64,000 bases of DNA. It comes from DASYLJ01 sp036009625 (GTDB taxonomy: Bacteria; Desulfobacterota; Binatia; DP-6). The position numbers and the translations under genes were made by a program. Below the pieces are notes generated by a model. That model did no database searches. It saw nothing but the letters and a program-made list of their open reading frames with translations, and had not been told where the DNA came from. This document shows, piece after piece, positions 52,479-60,164 of this stretch; the stretch's first letter is position 1, and every line of letters starts with the position of its first letter. The stretch spans positions 1 to 64,000 of the forward strand of contig DASYLJ010000015.1 in NCBI GenBank assembly GCA_036009625.1, written 5' to 3'.

Positions 52479-53169
52479 CCTGATCCACCAGCGCCTCGAA
52501 CAGCCGCAGCGGACGCGGATTGCTCAGCGCCTCGAGCTCGGGGTGCCACTGCACGCCCACCACGAACGGGTGGACCTCCGACTCGATCGCCTCGACGACG
52601 CCGTCCGGGCTCCACGCCACCGCCCGCAGGTCGCGGCCGAGACGCCCGACGGCCTGGTGGTGGATCGACTGCACCGACAACGCCTCCGAGCCGAGGACGC
52701 GCCCGAGACGGCTGTCGGCATCGATGCGGACGTCGTGCGTGCACGGCTTCAGCGCGGGCGCGCGGTGCACGACGGCCTCGCCGAAGTGGTCCGGGATGTG
52801 CGCGATCAGGTCGCCACCGAGCGCGACGTTCAGGAGCTGCATGCCGCGGCAGACGCAGAGCAACGGGAGCTGCGGACGGGTCACGGCCAAACGAGCCAGG
52901 GTCAGCTCGAAGCGATCGCGCTCGGCCGAGATGCCGTAGTTCGCCTCGTGGTGGCCGCCGCCGTAGTGCGCCGGATCGACATCCCCACCCCCAGGAAGGA
53001 TCAGGCCATCGACCGCATCGAGCCCCTCCGGGACCTCGCCGTCCACCGGGGGCAGCACCAGCGGTACGCCACCAACGGCGCGCACCACGTCGACGTATTC
53101 GCAGGGGATCGAGAAGGTCTGCCGCTCCCCAGCCCGTCCATAGCTCGAAATGCCAATGAGCGGCCGCAC
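52453..53169 (-). CDS. Class I glutamine amidotransferase-like gamma-glutamyl hydrolase (PuuD-like)
   Basis: Peptidase C26 enzymes such as PuuD cleave gamma-glutamyl bonds, for instance gamma-glutamyl-GABA in putrescine breakdown. The 238-aa product has the family parts: PLIGISSYG at the N-terminus, LILPGGGDVDPAHY at 56-69, the nucleophile Cys107 in LLCVCRGMQ, and GVQWHPE at 205-211 with His209 and Glu211. The GATase1 fold is complete and stands alone without a synthetase domain. No other polyamine genes are near, so the substrate is not certain. It uses a GTG start, and its 3' end is folded into a terminator-like hairpin. Confidence 0.9.
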   Translation of the reverse strand: MRPLIGISSYGRAGERQTFSIPCEYVDVVRAVGGVPLVLPPVDGEVPEGLDAVDGLILPGGGDVDPAHYGGGHHEANYGISAERDRFELTLARLAVTRPQLPLLCVCRGMQLLNVALGGDLIAHIPDHFGEAVVHRAPALKPCTHDVRIDADSRLGRVLGSEALSVQSIHHQAVGRLGRDLRAVAWSPDGVVEAIESEVHPFVVGVQWHPELEALSNPRPLRLFEALVDQARRRRCGG

Positions 53170-53245
53170 GGAACCCAGGGTAACGGCGCGTGGGGCGGGG
53201 TTCCAGCAGCCAGTGACCTGGGCCGCCGTTCCCGCCCCCGCCGGG

Positions 53246-53584
53246 TCAGATGGCGTCGGGGCCGCGTTCGCCGGTGCGGATACGCATGGCCTCGTCGACC
53301 GGCAGGATGAATATCTTTCCGTCGCCGATCTGGCCGGAGCGGGCCGCCGTGGCGATCGTGTCGGCCACCAGCGCCGCCCGCCCGTCGTCGACCAGGATCT
53401 CGAGCTTCACCTTGGGAAGGAACTCCACGACATACTCGGCGCCGCGGTAGAGCTCGGTGTGGCCCTTCTGACGACCGAAGCCCTTCACCTCGGTGACGGT
53501 CATACCTTCGACGCCCGCCTTGGCGAGCGCCTCCTTCACCTCGTCGAGCTTGAACGGCTTGATGATGGCTTCGATCTTCTTCAT
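53246..53584 (-). CDS. glnB: Nitrogen regulatory protein PII
   Basis: PII is a trimeric signal protein that binds ATP, ADP and 2-oxoglutarate and controls nitrogen assimilation through its T-loop. The 112-aa product has the T-loop with the uridylylation motif YRGAEY at 46-51 (Tyr51), the B-loop TAARSGQIGDGKIF at 79-92, and the C-loop region near RTGERG. The length is standard. glnA, amtB and glnD are not in the window, so GlnB versus GlnK is not decided by context; I chose glnB by default. The ATG start overlaps the TGA of a small upstream gene. Confidence 0.95.
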   Translation of the reverse strand: MKKIEAIIKPFKLDEVKEALAKAGVEGMTVTEVKGFGRQKGHTELYRGAEYVVEFLPKVKLEILVDDGRAALVADTIATAARSGQIGDGKIFILPVDEAMRIRTGERGPDAI

Positions 53585-53754
53585 GGCTTGATCCCTCTGC
53601 GCACCAGGCGGCGCTTGCGGTGACGGCGATTGGCTGCCGCGGCCTCTCTACCCCGAACGCTCCTTCGCAGCCAGGTGACCATCCTGAACCACCAGGACCG
53701 ACGCACCTTCTGCACCGGAAACTCGAGCACGTTCGAGGCAGACGAACCGGTCAC
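53581..53754 (-). CDS. Small basic protein coupled to glnB
   Basis: The 57-aa frame begins at a GTG with GGAGG about a dozen bases upstream and ends in an ATGA overlap with the glnB start. It has an SNVLEFPVQKVRRSWWF segment, a short amphipathic or hydrophobic helix and a strongly Arg-rich end (RHRKRRLVRRG). I do not recognise a family. Start/stop overlap and strand favour a real, coupled peptide, though a short chance frame in high-GC DNA cannot be excluded. It could affect PII translation or be an RNA- or membrane-binding peptide. Confidence 0.5.
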   Translation of the reverse strand: MTGSSASNVLEFPVQKVRRSWWFRMVTWLRRSVRGREAAAANRRHRKRRLVRRGIKP

Positions 53755-53919
53755 GGATTTCTCTCCTCCGTTCGTATGGCAATCGACGTGCCACGGAGCC
53801 GCGCTCCGTCCCGCCTGGATATTCGGCGCGCAGACCGAATCCGCGTGCCCACCCCACCGGCACATCGCCCAAAAAGACGGCACTCGGATCCGGACGCGTG
53901 CTCGTGCTAAGCCGCCCAC

Positions 53920-54759
53920 ATGTCGTTTCCGCGGCAGGTCCCCGGCATCCCCCTCCACTCGCCGATCCATGAGCTGCGCCCCGACGTCGTCTACGACGAG
54001 GTCGACGGCGTGCCGCTGCGCTTCGATCACTACCGGCCGGTCGCCGCACCAGCACCGGCGCCGGTGGTCGTGTTCGTCCACGGCGGCGGCTGGACGCATG
54101 GCGATCCCAGTCAGGCGGCGGGGAACGCGCTCCACTTCGCACGCCGGGGGATCGCGACGATCGCCATCTCGTATCGCCTGGCGCCGCAGCATCGCTTCCC
54201 CGCACCGCTCGACGACGTCCGGCGCGGGCTGCGCTGGGTGCGCGCCAATGCCGACGCGCTCGGCGTCGATCCCGACCGGATGGCGCTGCTCGGACTGTCG
54301 GCGGGAGCGCATCTGGCCATGCTCACCCACCTGACGCAGGGCCTGCCGGACCTGCCACCGTCCCTGCCCCCATCGCTGGCCGAGGTATCGGAGTCGGTTC
54401 GCGCCGTGATCGCGCACTATGGCCCGTACGATCTGGGCCGGAAGCCCTCGGCGATGGTCGACGCCTTCATCGGTCCGCGCGTGCAGGAGCCGGCGTGGGT
54501 GCAGCTGGCGTCGCCGATCCAGCACGTCGCGCGGGCGACCGCGCCGATCCTGCTCATCCACGGCACCGGCGACGAGCTGGTGTCGTGGCGCGAGTCGAAC
54601 CGCCTACACGACGCGCTCACGGCCGCCGGCAAGCCGAGCGAGCTTTTGCTGCTCGACGGCGCGCCGCACGCGTTTCAGGTCGACTGGCGCGGCGACGCCA
54701 ACCGTCGCGCCAATGCCGCCATGGACGTCTTCCTCGACCGTCACCTGCTGGGAGATTGA
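53920..54759 (+). CDS. Alpha/beta hydrolase, esterase/lipase HSL-like
   Basis: The 279-aa protein has the HGGGW oxyanion motif at 54-58, the nucleophile Ser127 in GLSAGA, a catalytic-type LIHGTGDELVSW Asp loop near 210, and a GAPHAF His near the end. SYRLAPQHRFPAPLDD is typical of the hormone-sensitive-lipase-like (BD-FAE or carboxylesterase) group. No signal peptide is seen, so it acts in the cytoplasm. The natural ester is unknown. The aminotransferase gene starts 2 bases after its stop, so they are probably co-transcribed and may act in one degradation pathway. Confidence 0.9.
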   Translation: MSFPRQVPGIPLHSPIHELRPDVVYDEVDGVPLRFDHYRPVAAPAPAPVVVFVHGGGWTHGDPSQAAGNALHFARRGIATIAISYRLAPQHRFPAPLDDVRRGLRWVRANADALGVDPDRMALLGLSAGAHLAMLTHLTQGLPDLPPSLPPSLAEVSESVRAVIAHYGPYDLGRKPSAMVDAFIGPRVQEPAWVQLASPIQHVARATAPILLIHGTGDELVSWRESNRLHDALTAAGKPSELLLLDGAPHAFQVDWRGDANRRANAAMDVFLDRHLLGD

Positions 54760-54761
54760 CG

Positions 54762-55994
54762 ATGGAGCCCGGACGCTATCGCCACAGCGAAGCCCTGTTC
54801 GAGCGCGCGCTGCGCGTCGTGCCGCACGGCATCTACGGCCACCAGTCGCCGCGCAACCTCGTGCCCGGCGCCTACCCGCATTTCTTCGCGCGCGGCGCGG
54901 GCGCCCGCATCTGGGACGTCGACGGCAACGAATACCTCGACCTGATGTGCTCGTACGGGCCGATCGTGCTCGGGCACAACCATCCCAAGGTCGACGCCGC
55001 CGCGCGTCGGCAGGCCGAGGACGGCAGCTGCTTCAACGGCCCGAGCGCGCGCTGGGTCGAGCTCGCCGAGCGCCTCGTCGAACTGACGCCCTGGGCGCAC
55101 TGGGCGGTGTTCGCCAAGAACGGCTCCGACGTCGTCACCTGGGCGACGCAGGTCGCGCGCGAAGCCACGGGCCGCAAGCGCATCCTCGCCGCCGAGGGCG
55201 CCTACCACGGCACGCACGCCTGGTGCAGCCCACGGCCGGGCGGCCTCACGCCCGAGGATCGCATCAACGTCGTGCGCTTCCGCTACAACGACCTCGCCAG
55301 CGTCGACGCCGCGCTCGCCGCACACCATGACGATGTCGCCGCCATCGTCATCAGCCCGTTCCGTCACGACGCCATGCACGATCAGGAGATGCCGGCACCG
55401 GGGTTCCTGCCCGGCCTGCGCGAGCGTTGCGACCGCATCGGCGCCGCGCTCATCCTCGACGACGTCCGCGCCGGCTTCCGCCTCGACATGCGCGGCTCGG
55501 GCGCGTCGGTCGGCGTCACGCCCGACCTGACCTGCTACTGCAAGGCGCTCGGCAACGGCTATCCGATCGCCGCGGCCCTCGGCACCGACGCGCTCCGACG
55601 TGCGGCCGAGAAGGTCTTCTTCACCGGCTCGTACTGGTTCAGTGCGGTGGAGATGGCGGCGGCGCTGGCCTGCCTCGACGAGCTCGAGGCCACCGACGCC
55701 ATCGGCCAGATGTCGAAGCAGGGGGCGCTGCTGCGCGACGGCATGGAGCGCCAGGCCGCCACCCACGGACTTGCGATCCACTATACCGGCCCGCCCGCGA
55801 TCCCCTTCATGACCTTCACCGCCGACCAGGGCTCGTTCGAGCGCAGCCGCACGTTCGCCGGCGCCTGCGCCACGCGCGGTGTCTATCTGCATCCGTACCA
55901 CAACTGGTTCCTGTCGGCGGCGCTCGACGAGACCGACGTCGCGCGCGTGCTGGAAGTGACGGACGAGGCGTTTCGCCTGGTTTCGCGCGGCTGA
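54762..55994 (+). CDS. Class III PLP aminotransferase (glutamate-1-semialdehyde aminotransferase-like)
   Basis: The 410-aa protein has the class III layout: IWDVDGNEYLDLMCSYGP at 50-67, the PLP-binding Asp233 in LILDDVRAGFR, and the Schiff-base Lys261 in CYCKALGNGYPIAA. The N-terminal part (SEALFERALRVVPHG) resembles the glutamate-1-semialdehyde 2,1-aminomutase group. It is not placed with the haem genes, and hemL itself has a slightly different core, so I read it as a relative acting on another amino-ketone or amino-acid substrate. It follows the hydrolase after 2 bases. Confidence 0.88.
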   Translation: MEPGRYRHSEALFERALRVVPHGIYGHQSPRNLVPGAYPHFFARGAGARIWDVDGNEYLDLMCSYGPIVLGHNHPKVDAAARRQAEDGSCFNGPSARWVELAERLVELTPWAHWAVFAKNGSDVVTWATQVAREATGRKRILAAEGAYHGTHAWCSPRPGGLTPEDRINVVRFRYNDLASVDAALAAHHDDVAAIVISPFRHDAMHDQEMPAPGFLPGLRERCDRIGAALILDDVRAGFRLDMRGSGASVGVTPDLTCYCKALGNGYPIAAALGTDALRRAAEKVFFTGSYWFSAVEMAAALACLDELEATDAIGQMSKQGALLRDGMERQAATHGLAIHYTGPPAIPFMTFTADQGSFERSRTFAGACATRGVYLHPYHNWFLSAALDETDVARVLEVTDEAFRLVSRG

Positions 55995-56036
55995 GTGGCG
56001 CTCCCCCAGGCCCGGTGGTAGGAGGCGCGGTCGAAG

Positions 56037-57794
56037 ATGTACGAGCGCTTCTTCGGACTCGTCGACGCCCCGTTCCGGCTGACGCCGGACCCGCGCTACC
56101 TGTATCTCAGCGCGAAGCACGCCGACGCCCTGGCCCACCTGCGCCTCGGCCTGTCCGAGTCGAGCGGGTTCGTCTGCATCACCGGCGACGTCGGCACCGG
56201 CAAGACGACCGTCCTGCGCCATTTCCTCACCGACCTGGCTCCCGAAGTCAGCAGCGCCTACGTCATCAACCCCACGCTCACCGCGCTCGAGCTGCTGCAG
56301 ACCATCAACGCCGAGCTCGGGCTGCCGTCGTCGAGCACGAGCCGCAAGGCGCTCGTCGACGACCTGAACCGCCACCTCCTCGCCGAGCGTCAGGTGGGAC
56401 GATGCGCGGTCGTGGTGGTGGACGAGGCGCAGGCCCTCGCCATCGACGTCCTCGAGCAGCTGCGGCTGCTGTCGAACCTCGAAACCACGACCGAGAAGCT
56501 CCTCCGCGTCATCCTCGTCGGTCAACCGCAGCTGCGCACGCTGCTGGCGCACCCCGAGCTGGCGCAGCTGAACCAGCGCATCACGCTGCGCTGGCACATC
56601 GGCCCACTCGATCGCGACGAGACCACGGCCTACATCCGCCATCGCATCACCGTCGCCAGCCGCGGGCAGATCACCAACCTGTTCTCGCCGTCGGCGCTGC
56701 GCTACCTGCACCGGCGCTCCGGCGGCGTCCCGCGTCTCATCAACATGCTGGCCCATCGCGCCATGCTGGCCGCGTTCGCCGCCGAGGATCGCACCGTGCG
56801 ACTGCGCGCCGCGCGGCGCGCCTACCGCGAGGTGACGACGCTGCCGCTGCCGGGACGCGCCAGAGGCAACAGCCGCACCGCATGGATCGCGGGCGGCGCG
56901 GTGGCCGCGACGGCGCTGGTGGCAGTCGGCGCGACGACACTGGTGCCGCGGCTGCAGCAGACATCGGTGGCGTCGGCGCCGGCCGAGCCCGAACCGGCGC
57001 TGCTGGCGAGCGCGCCCGCACCGTCCGATCTCGTCACCCCGGTTCCCGACGACACGCCGCCCGTCGCGGAGACGCCGCCGTCGGAGCCGGTCGCCGCCCT
57101 CGAGACGGCGCCGCCGCCCCCGCCCGATCCGACGCCGGCGTTCGAGGCGCAGCTCGCCGCGCTGGCCCCCGACGCCAGCGCCCGAACCGCGGTCGCCGCC
57201 ATCCTCGACGCCTGGCAGCTGCAGGCGTTGGCCGGCGACGAGGCGTCGACGCCCGAGGGCTTCGACGCCATCGCCGAGAAGCGCGGTCTCGAGCATCTCG
57301 CGCTCGCCGGCAACGCCGCCATGCTGCGGCTGGTCGACGTCCCCGCCGTCCTCGAGCTGCAGCTCCCCGGCGTCACCGGACCGCGGTACGCGGCGCTCGT
57401 CGGCATGCGCGACGGCGCACCCGTGCTCGTCACCGCAGACGGCGTGCCCACCGTGGTGAGCCCCGCCATCTTCGAGCGTGCCTGGTACGGCCAGGCGCAC
57501 ATCTTCTTTCGCGACTTCGAGAATCTCGGCCCGAACACGATCGACGGCTCGTCGCGCGGCGCGCGCGTGCAGCGCCTGCAGGGGCTGCTGCAGCGCACGG
57601 GCACCTACGGCGGCCCCGAATCGGGTGTCTTCGATCCGGCCACCGAGGCGGCGGTCATGGCGTTCCAGCGTTCGCGCTTCGTCGTCGCCGACGGCCTCGT
57701 CGGCCGCCTGACGCGCGTCGTGCTGTACGCCGCCGCCGGCGGCTACCCGCGTCCGACGCTCACCGCTCCACCCGCCGCGGACGGCACCTCGTGA
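56037..57794 (+). CDS. gspA: GspA/ExeA-type AAA ATPase with peptidoglycan-binding domain
   Basis: GspA with GspB helps place the type II secretin through the peptidoglycan. The 585-aa protein opens with the ExeA signature MYERFFGLVDAPFRLTPDPR. Walker A is GDVGTGKTT at 50-58, and Walker B is VVVVDEAQAL near 123-132. A membrane helix lies near 281-301. A Pro-rich linker and a periplasmic domain follow, with a C-terminal peptidoglycan-binding domain (RVQRLQGLLQRTG, then GVFDPATEAAVMAFQ). It is complete. The stop overlaps gspB as GTGA. No other gsp genes are in the window. Confidence 0.92.
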   Translation: MYERFFGLVDAPFRLTPDPRYLYLSAKHADALAHLRLGLSESSGFVCITGDVGTGKTTVLRHFLTDLAPEVSSAYVINPTLTALELLQTINAELGLPSSSTSRKALVDDLNRHLLAERQVGRCAVVVVDEAQALAIDVLEQLRLLSNLETTTEKLLRVILVGQPQLRTLLAHPELAQLNQRITLRWHIGPLDRDETTAYIRHRITVASRGQITNLFSPSALRYLHRRSGGVPRLINMLAHRAMLAAFAAEDRTVRLRAARRAYREVTTLPLPGRARGNSRTAWIAGGAVAATALVAVGATTLVPRLQQTSVASAPAEPEPALLASAPAPSDLVTPVPDDTPPVAETPPSEPVAALETAPPPPPDPTPAFEAQLAALAPDASARTAVAAILDAWQLQALAGDEASTPEGFDAIAEKRGLEHLALAGNAAMLRLVDVPAVLELQLPGVTGPRYAALVGMRDGAPVLVTADGVPTVVSPAIFERAWYGQAHIFFRDFENLGPNTIDGSSRGARVQRLQGLLQRTGTYGGPESGVFDPATEAAVMAFQRSRFVVADGLVGRLTRVVLYAAAGGYPRPTLTAPPAADGTS

Positions 57795-58504
57795 GCTCGA
57801 TCCTCGACGCCCTCGCCAAGCTCGAGGCGAGCCGTCAGCCGACGGGACTGCTCGAGCCGGGACGTCCGCCGGCACCACCGGCGCGACGTCCACTGGCGAC
57901 GATGCTGGTGGTGGGCGCCTTCGTCGCCGGTGCGGGCGTGGCCGCGGTCGTGCTGTGGCGACGTCCGGTCGAGGCGCCTGCGGTGATGCCCGCGATCATG
58001 CCCGCGCCGCCCCCGCCCCCACCGACGGTGATGGCCGAGGCGCCGGTCGTCGCACCCGTCACCCCGGAGCCGGTCGTGGTCGCGCGCGCGCCCGTCGACG
58101 GCTTGCGCACCGCCCCGCCGGTAGCGGCGCCGGCGGGCCAGGATCTGCCGTGGGCCCGCACCGTGACGCCGCCGGCGCCACCGCCAGCCGAACCGGCACC
58201 GTCCACGGGACGCCTCGCCGTCGCCCTCGCACCACGGGCCGAGCCGCCGTCGCTTCCCGCCGTGCCCGCCGAGCCGCCGCCGGTCGCGCGCCCGCCCGAG
58301 GGCGCGCCGAACATCCGGCTGAGCTTCCTGCTCTACTCGGCGCACCCCGAGCGTCGCAGCGTGGCGCTCACCATCGACGGCGGCGGGCTCACCACGCTGC
58401 ACGAGGGTGACGACCACGAGGGCGTCGAGGTGGTGCGCATTCGCCCCGACGGCGCGGAGCTACGCTGGCAGGGCGAAGTGTTCACGGTCGAAGCGCGCGA
58501 CTGA
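57791..58504 (+). CDS. gspB: GspB/ExeB-like partner protein
   Basis: The 237-aa protein starts SSILDALAKLEASRQPTG, matching the short cytoplasmic GspB motif (SYILDALRKxE). A membrane helix (MLVVGAFVAGAGVAAVVLW) follows. A long Pro/Ala-rich periplasmic stretch leads to a C-terminal domain of about 60 residues (RLSFLLYSAHPERRSVALTI, followed by HEGDDHEGVEVVRIRPDGAE), which is the T2SS protein B domain. It uses a GTG start overlapping the gspA TGA. The pairing and order are as in Aeromonas exeAB. Confidence 0.9.
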   Translation: MSSILDALAKLEASRQPTGLLEPGRPPAPPARRPLATMLVVGAFVAGAGVAAVVLWRRPVEAPAVMPAIMPAPPPPPPTVMAEAPVVAPVTPEPVVVARAPVDGLRTAPPVAAPAGQDLPWARTVTPPAPPPAEPAPSTGRLAVALAPRAEPPSLPAVPAEPPPVARPPEGAPNIRLSFLLYSAHPERRSVALTIDGGGLTTLHEGDDHEGVEVVRIRPDGAELRWQGEVFTVEARD

Positions 58505-58510
58505 CGGCGC

Positions 58511-59974
58511 TCACGCCTTCCAGCTGATCGCCTGGATCTCGGTGTACTCCTCGAGCCCCCAGCGACCGCCCTCGCGGCCGATCCCGCTCTCCTTGAAGCC
58601 GCCGAACGGGCCGTCGAGCATGTTCATGCCGTTGTTGATCCACACCACGCCGGTGCGGATGCGCTTCGCCACCTCGACTGCCTTGGCGGTGTCGCGCGAG
58701 TAGATCGCGCCGGCGAGGCCGTAGCTCGAGTCGTTGGCGATGCGGATGGCCTGGTCGACGTCGTCGTACGGGATGACCGACACCACCGGCCCGAAGATCT
58801 CCTCCTGCGCGATGCGATTGTCGTTCGTCACGTCGCAGAAGACCGTGGGCTCGAGGAAGTAGCCGCGCGCCAGGTCCTTCGGGCGACCACCGCCGGTGGC
58901 GAGCGTCGCGCCGTCGCGCTTGCCGGCCTCGATGTGCGCCTCGATCGCCGTGCGGCGCTCGGCGCGGATGACGGGGCCGAGCATCGTCGACGGATCGGCG
59001 GGATCGCCGACCTTCACCATGCCCTGCACGAAGCCCACCATGCTCTGCACGAACTCGTCGTGCGACGCCTTCGGCACCAGCACGCGGGTTGCCATGGCGC
59101 AGCCCTGACCGGCGTGGAACATCGCCGGGCCGGACGCGATCATGGCGTTCATCTGGATGTTGTCGGTGTCGAGGTAGAGGCCGACGCTCTTGCCGCCGAG
59201 CTCGAGATGCACGCGCTTCAGGTTCGCCGCCGACGCCTGGATGATGCGACGGCCCGTCTGCACGCTGCCGGTGAAGCTGATCTTGTCGACGCGCCGGTCG
59301 TTCACCAGCGCCTCGGCGATGGCGGGGGACTCGCCGGTGACGATGTTGACCACGCCCGGCGGCAGGTCGGCTTCAGCCACCATCTCCGCCAGCAGCAGAT
59401 TGATGAGCGGGCCCCACGGCGACGGCTTGAAGATCATCGTGCAGCCCGCGGCCAGCGCCGGCCCGAGCTTCTGCACGGCGACGAACATCGGGAAGTTCCA
59501 CGTCGGGATCATGCCGCAGACGCCGACCGGCTGGCGCATCACGATGCCCGAGTTCACCTGCTCGCCCATCGGACCCTGTGCGATGCGCGTCGGCAGCGAC
59601 TCCTCGAACTCGAAGCTGCGCGCCATGTCGGCCCAATGACGCAGGTGCTCGATCGGCGTCTCCACCTGCATGCCGTGCGTGAGGTACGTCGCACCCGCCT
59701 CGGCGATGAGCAGTGCGCGCATCTCCTCCTTGCGGCGCTCCATCGCATCCGCGATGCGCAGCAGCGCGCGCGCCCGCTCCTCGCGCGACGAGCGCGGCCA
59801 CGGCCCGTCGTCGAACGCGCGACGCGCGGCGGCGATGGCGCGGTGCATGTCGCCGACGGTCGCGTCGGGGGCGGCACCGACGATCTCTTCGGTGGCGGGA
59901 TTGGGCACCGTGTAGGTGGCGCCATTCGACGCGTCGGTCCACGCGCCGTCGATCAACATCTTCGCGGTCTGCAC
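58511..59974 (-). CDS. NAD(P)-dependent aldehyde dehydrogenase
   Basis: The 487-aa protein is a full-length ALDH superfamily member. It has the PTWNFPMF cofactor motif at 157-164, SFTGSVQTG at 233-241, the general base Glu258 in VHLELGGKSV, and the nucleophile Cys292 in FHAGQGCAMATR. It oxidises an aldehyde to the acid; the exact substrate is not indicated, though the gene converges with gspB rather than with a pathway. The GTG start is fixed by GGAGGA 6 bases upstream. It resembles the betaine-, hydroxymuconic- and phenylacetaldehyde-type groups rather than CoA-acylating forms. Confidence 0.93.
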   Translation of the reverse strand: MQTAKMLIDGAWTDASNGATYTVPNPATEEIVGAAPDATVGDMHRAIAAARRAFDDGPWPRSSREERARALLRIADAMERRKEEMRALLIAEAGATYLTHGMQVETPIEHLRHWADMARSFEFEESLPTRIAQGPMGEQVNSGIVMRQPVGVCGMIPTWNFPMFVAVQKLGPALAAGCTMIFKPSPWGPLINLLLAEMVAEADLPPGVVNIVTGESPAIAEALVNDRRVDKISFTGSVQTGRRIIQASAANLKRVHLELGGKSVGLYLDTDNIQMNAMIASGPAMFHAGQGCAMATRVLVPKASHDEFVQSMVGFVQGMVKVGDPADPSTMLGPVIRAERRTAIEAHIEAGKRDGATLATGGGRPKDLARGYFLEPTVFCDVTNDNRIAQEEIFGPVVSVIPYDDVDQAIRIANDSSYGLAGAIYSRDTAKAVEVAKRIRTGVVWINNGMNMLDGPFGGFKESGIGREGGRWGLEEYTEIQAISWKA

Positions 59975-60164
59975 GATCGTTCCTCCACTGTGCCGTCTGC
60001 GCAGGCGTCGTCTTCTATAGGATGCTGCGCGCTTCGCTGTCGACCCTCGCGTGTGGCGGCATCATCTCGTCGGGCGAGTGCAGCGACGTGCGATCGACAC
60101 CCCCGGCGTCGCGAATTTACGACACTCGTGCGCGGCACGTCTTCTGCACTCGTCAAGCCCCGAG

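Noticed and set aside
54762..55994. Naming the class III aminotransferase hemL because of the haem genes
   Set aside because: It lies 50 kb from the haem genes, next to a hydrolase gene, and its core only loosely resembles HemL.
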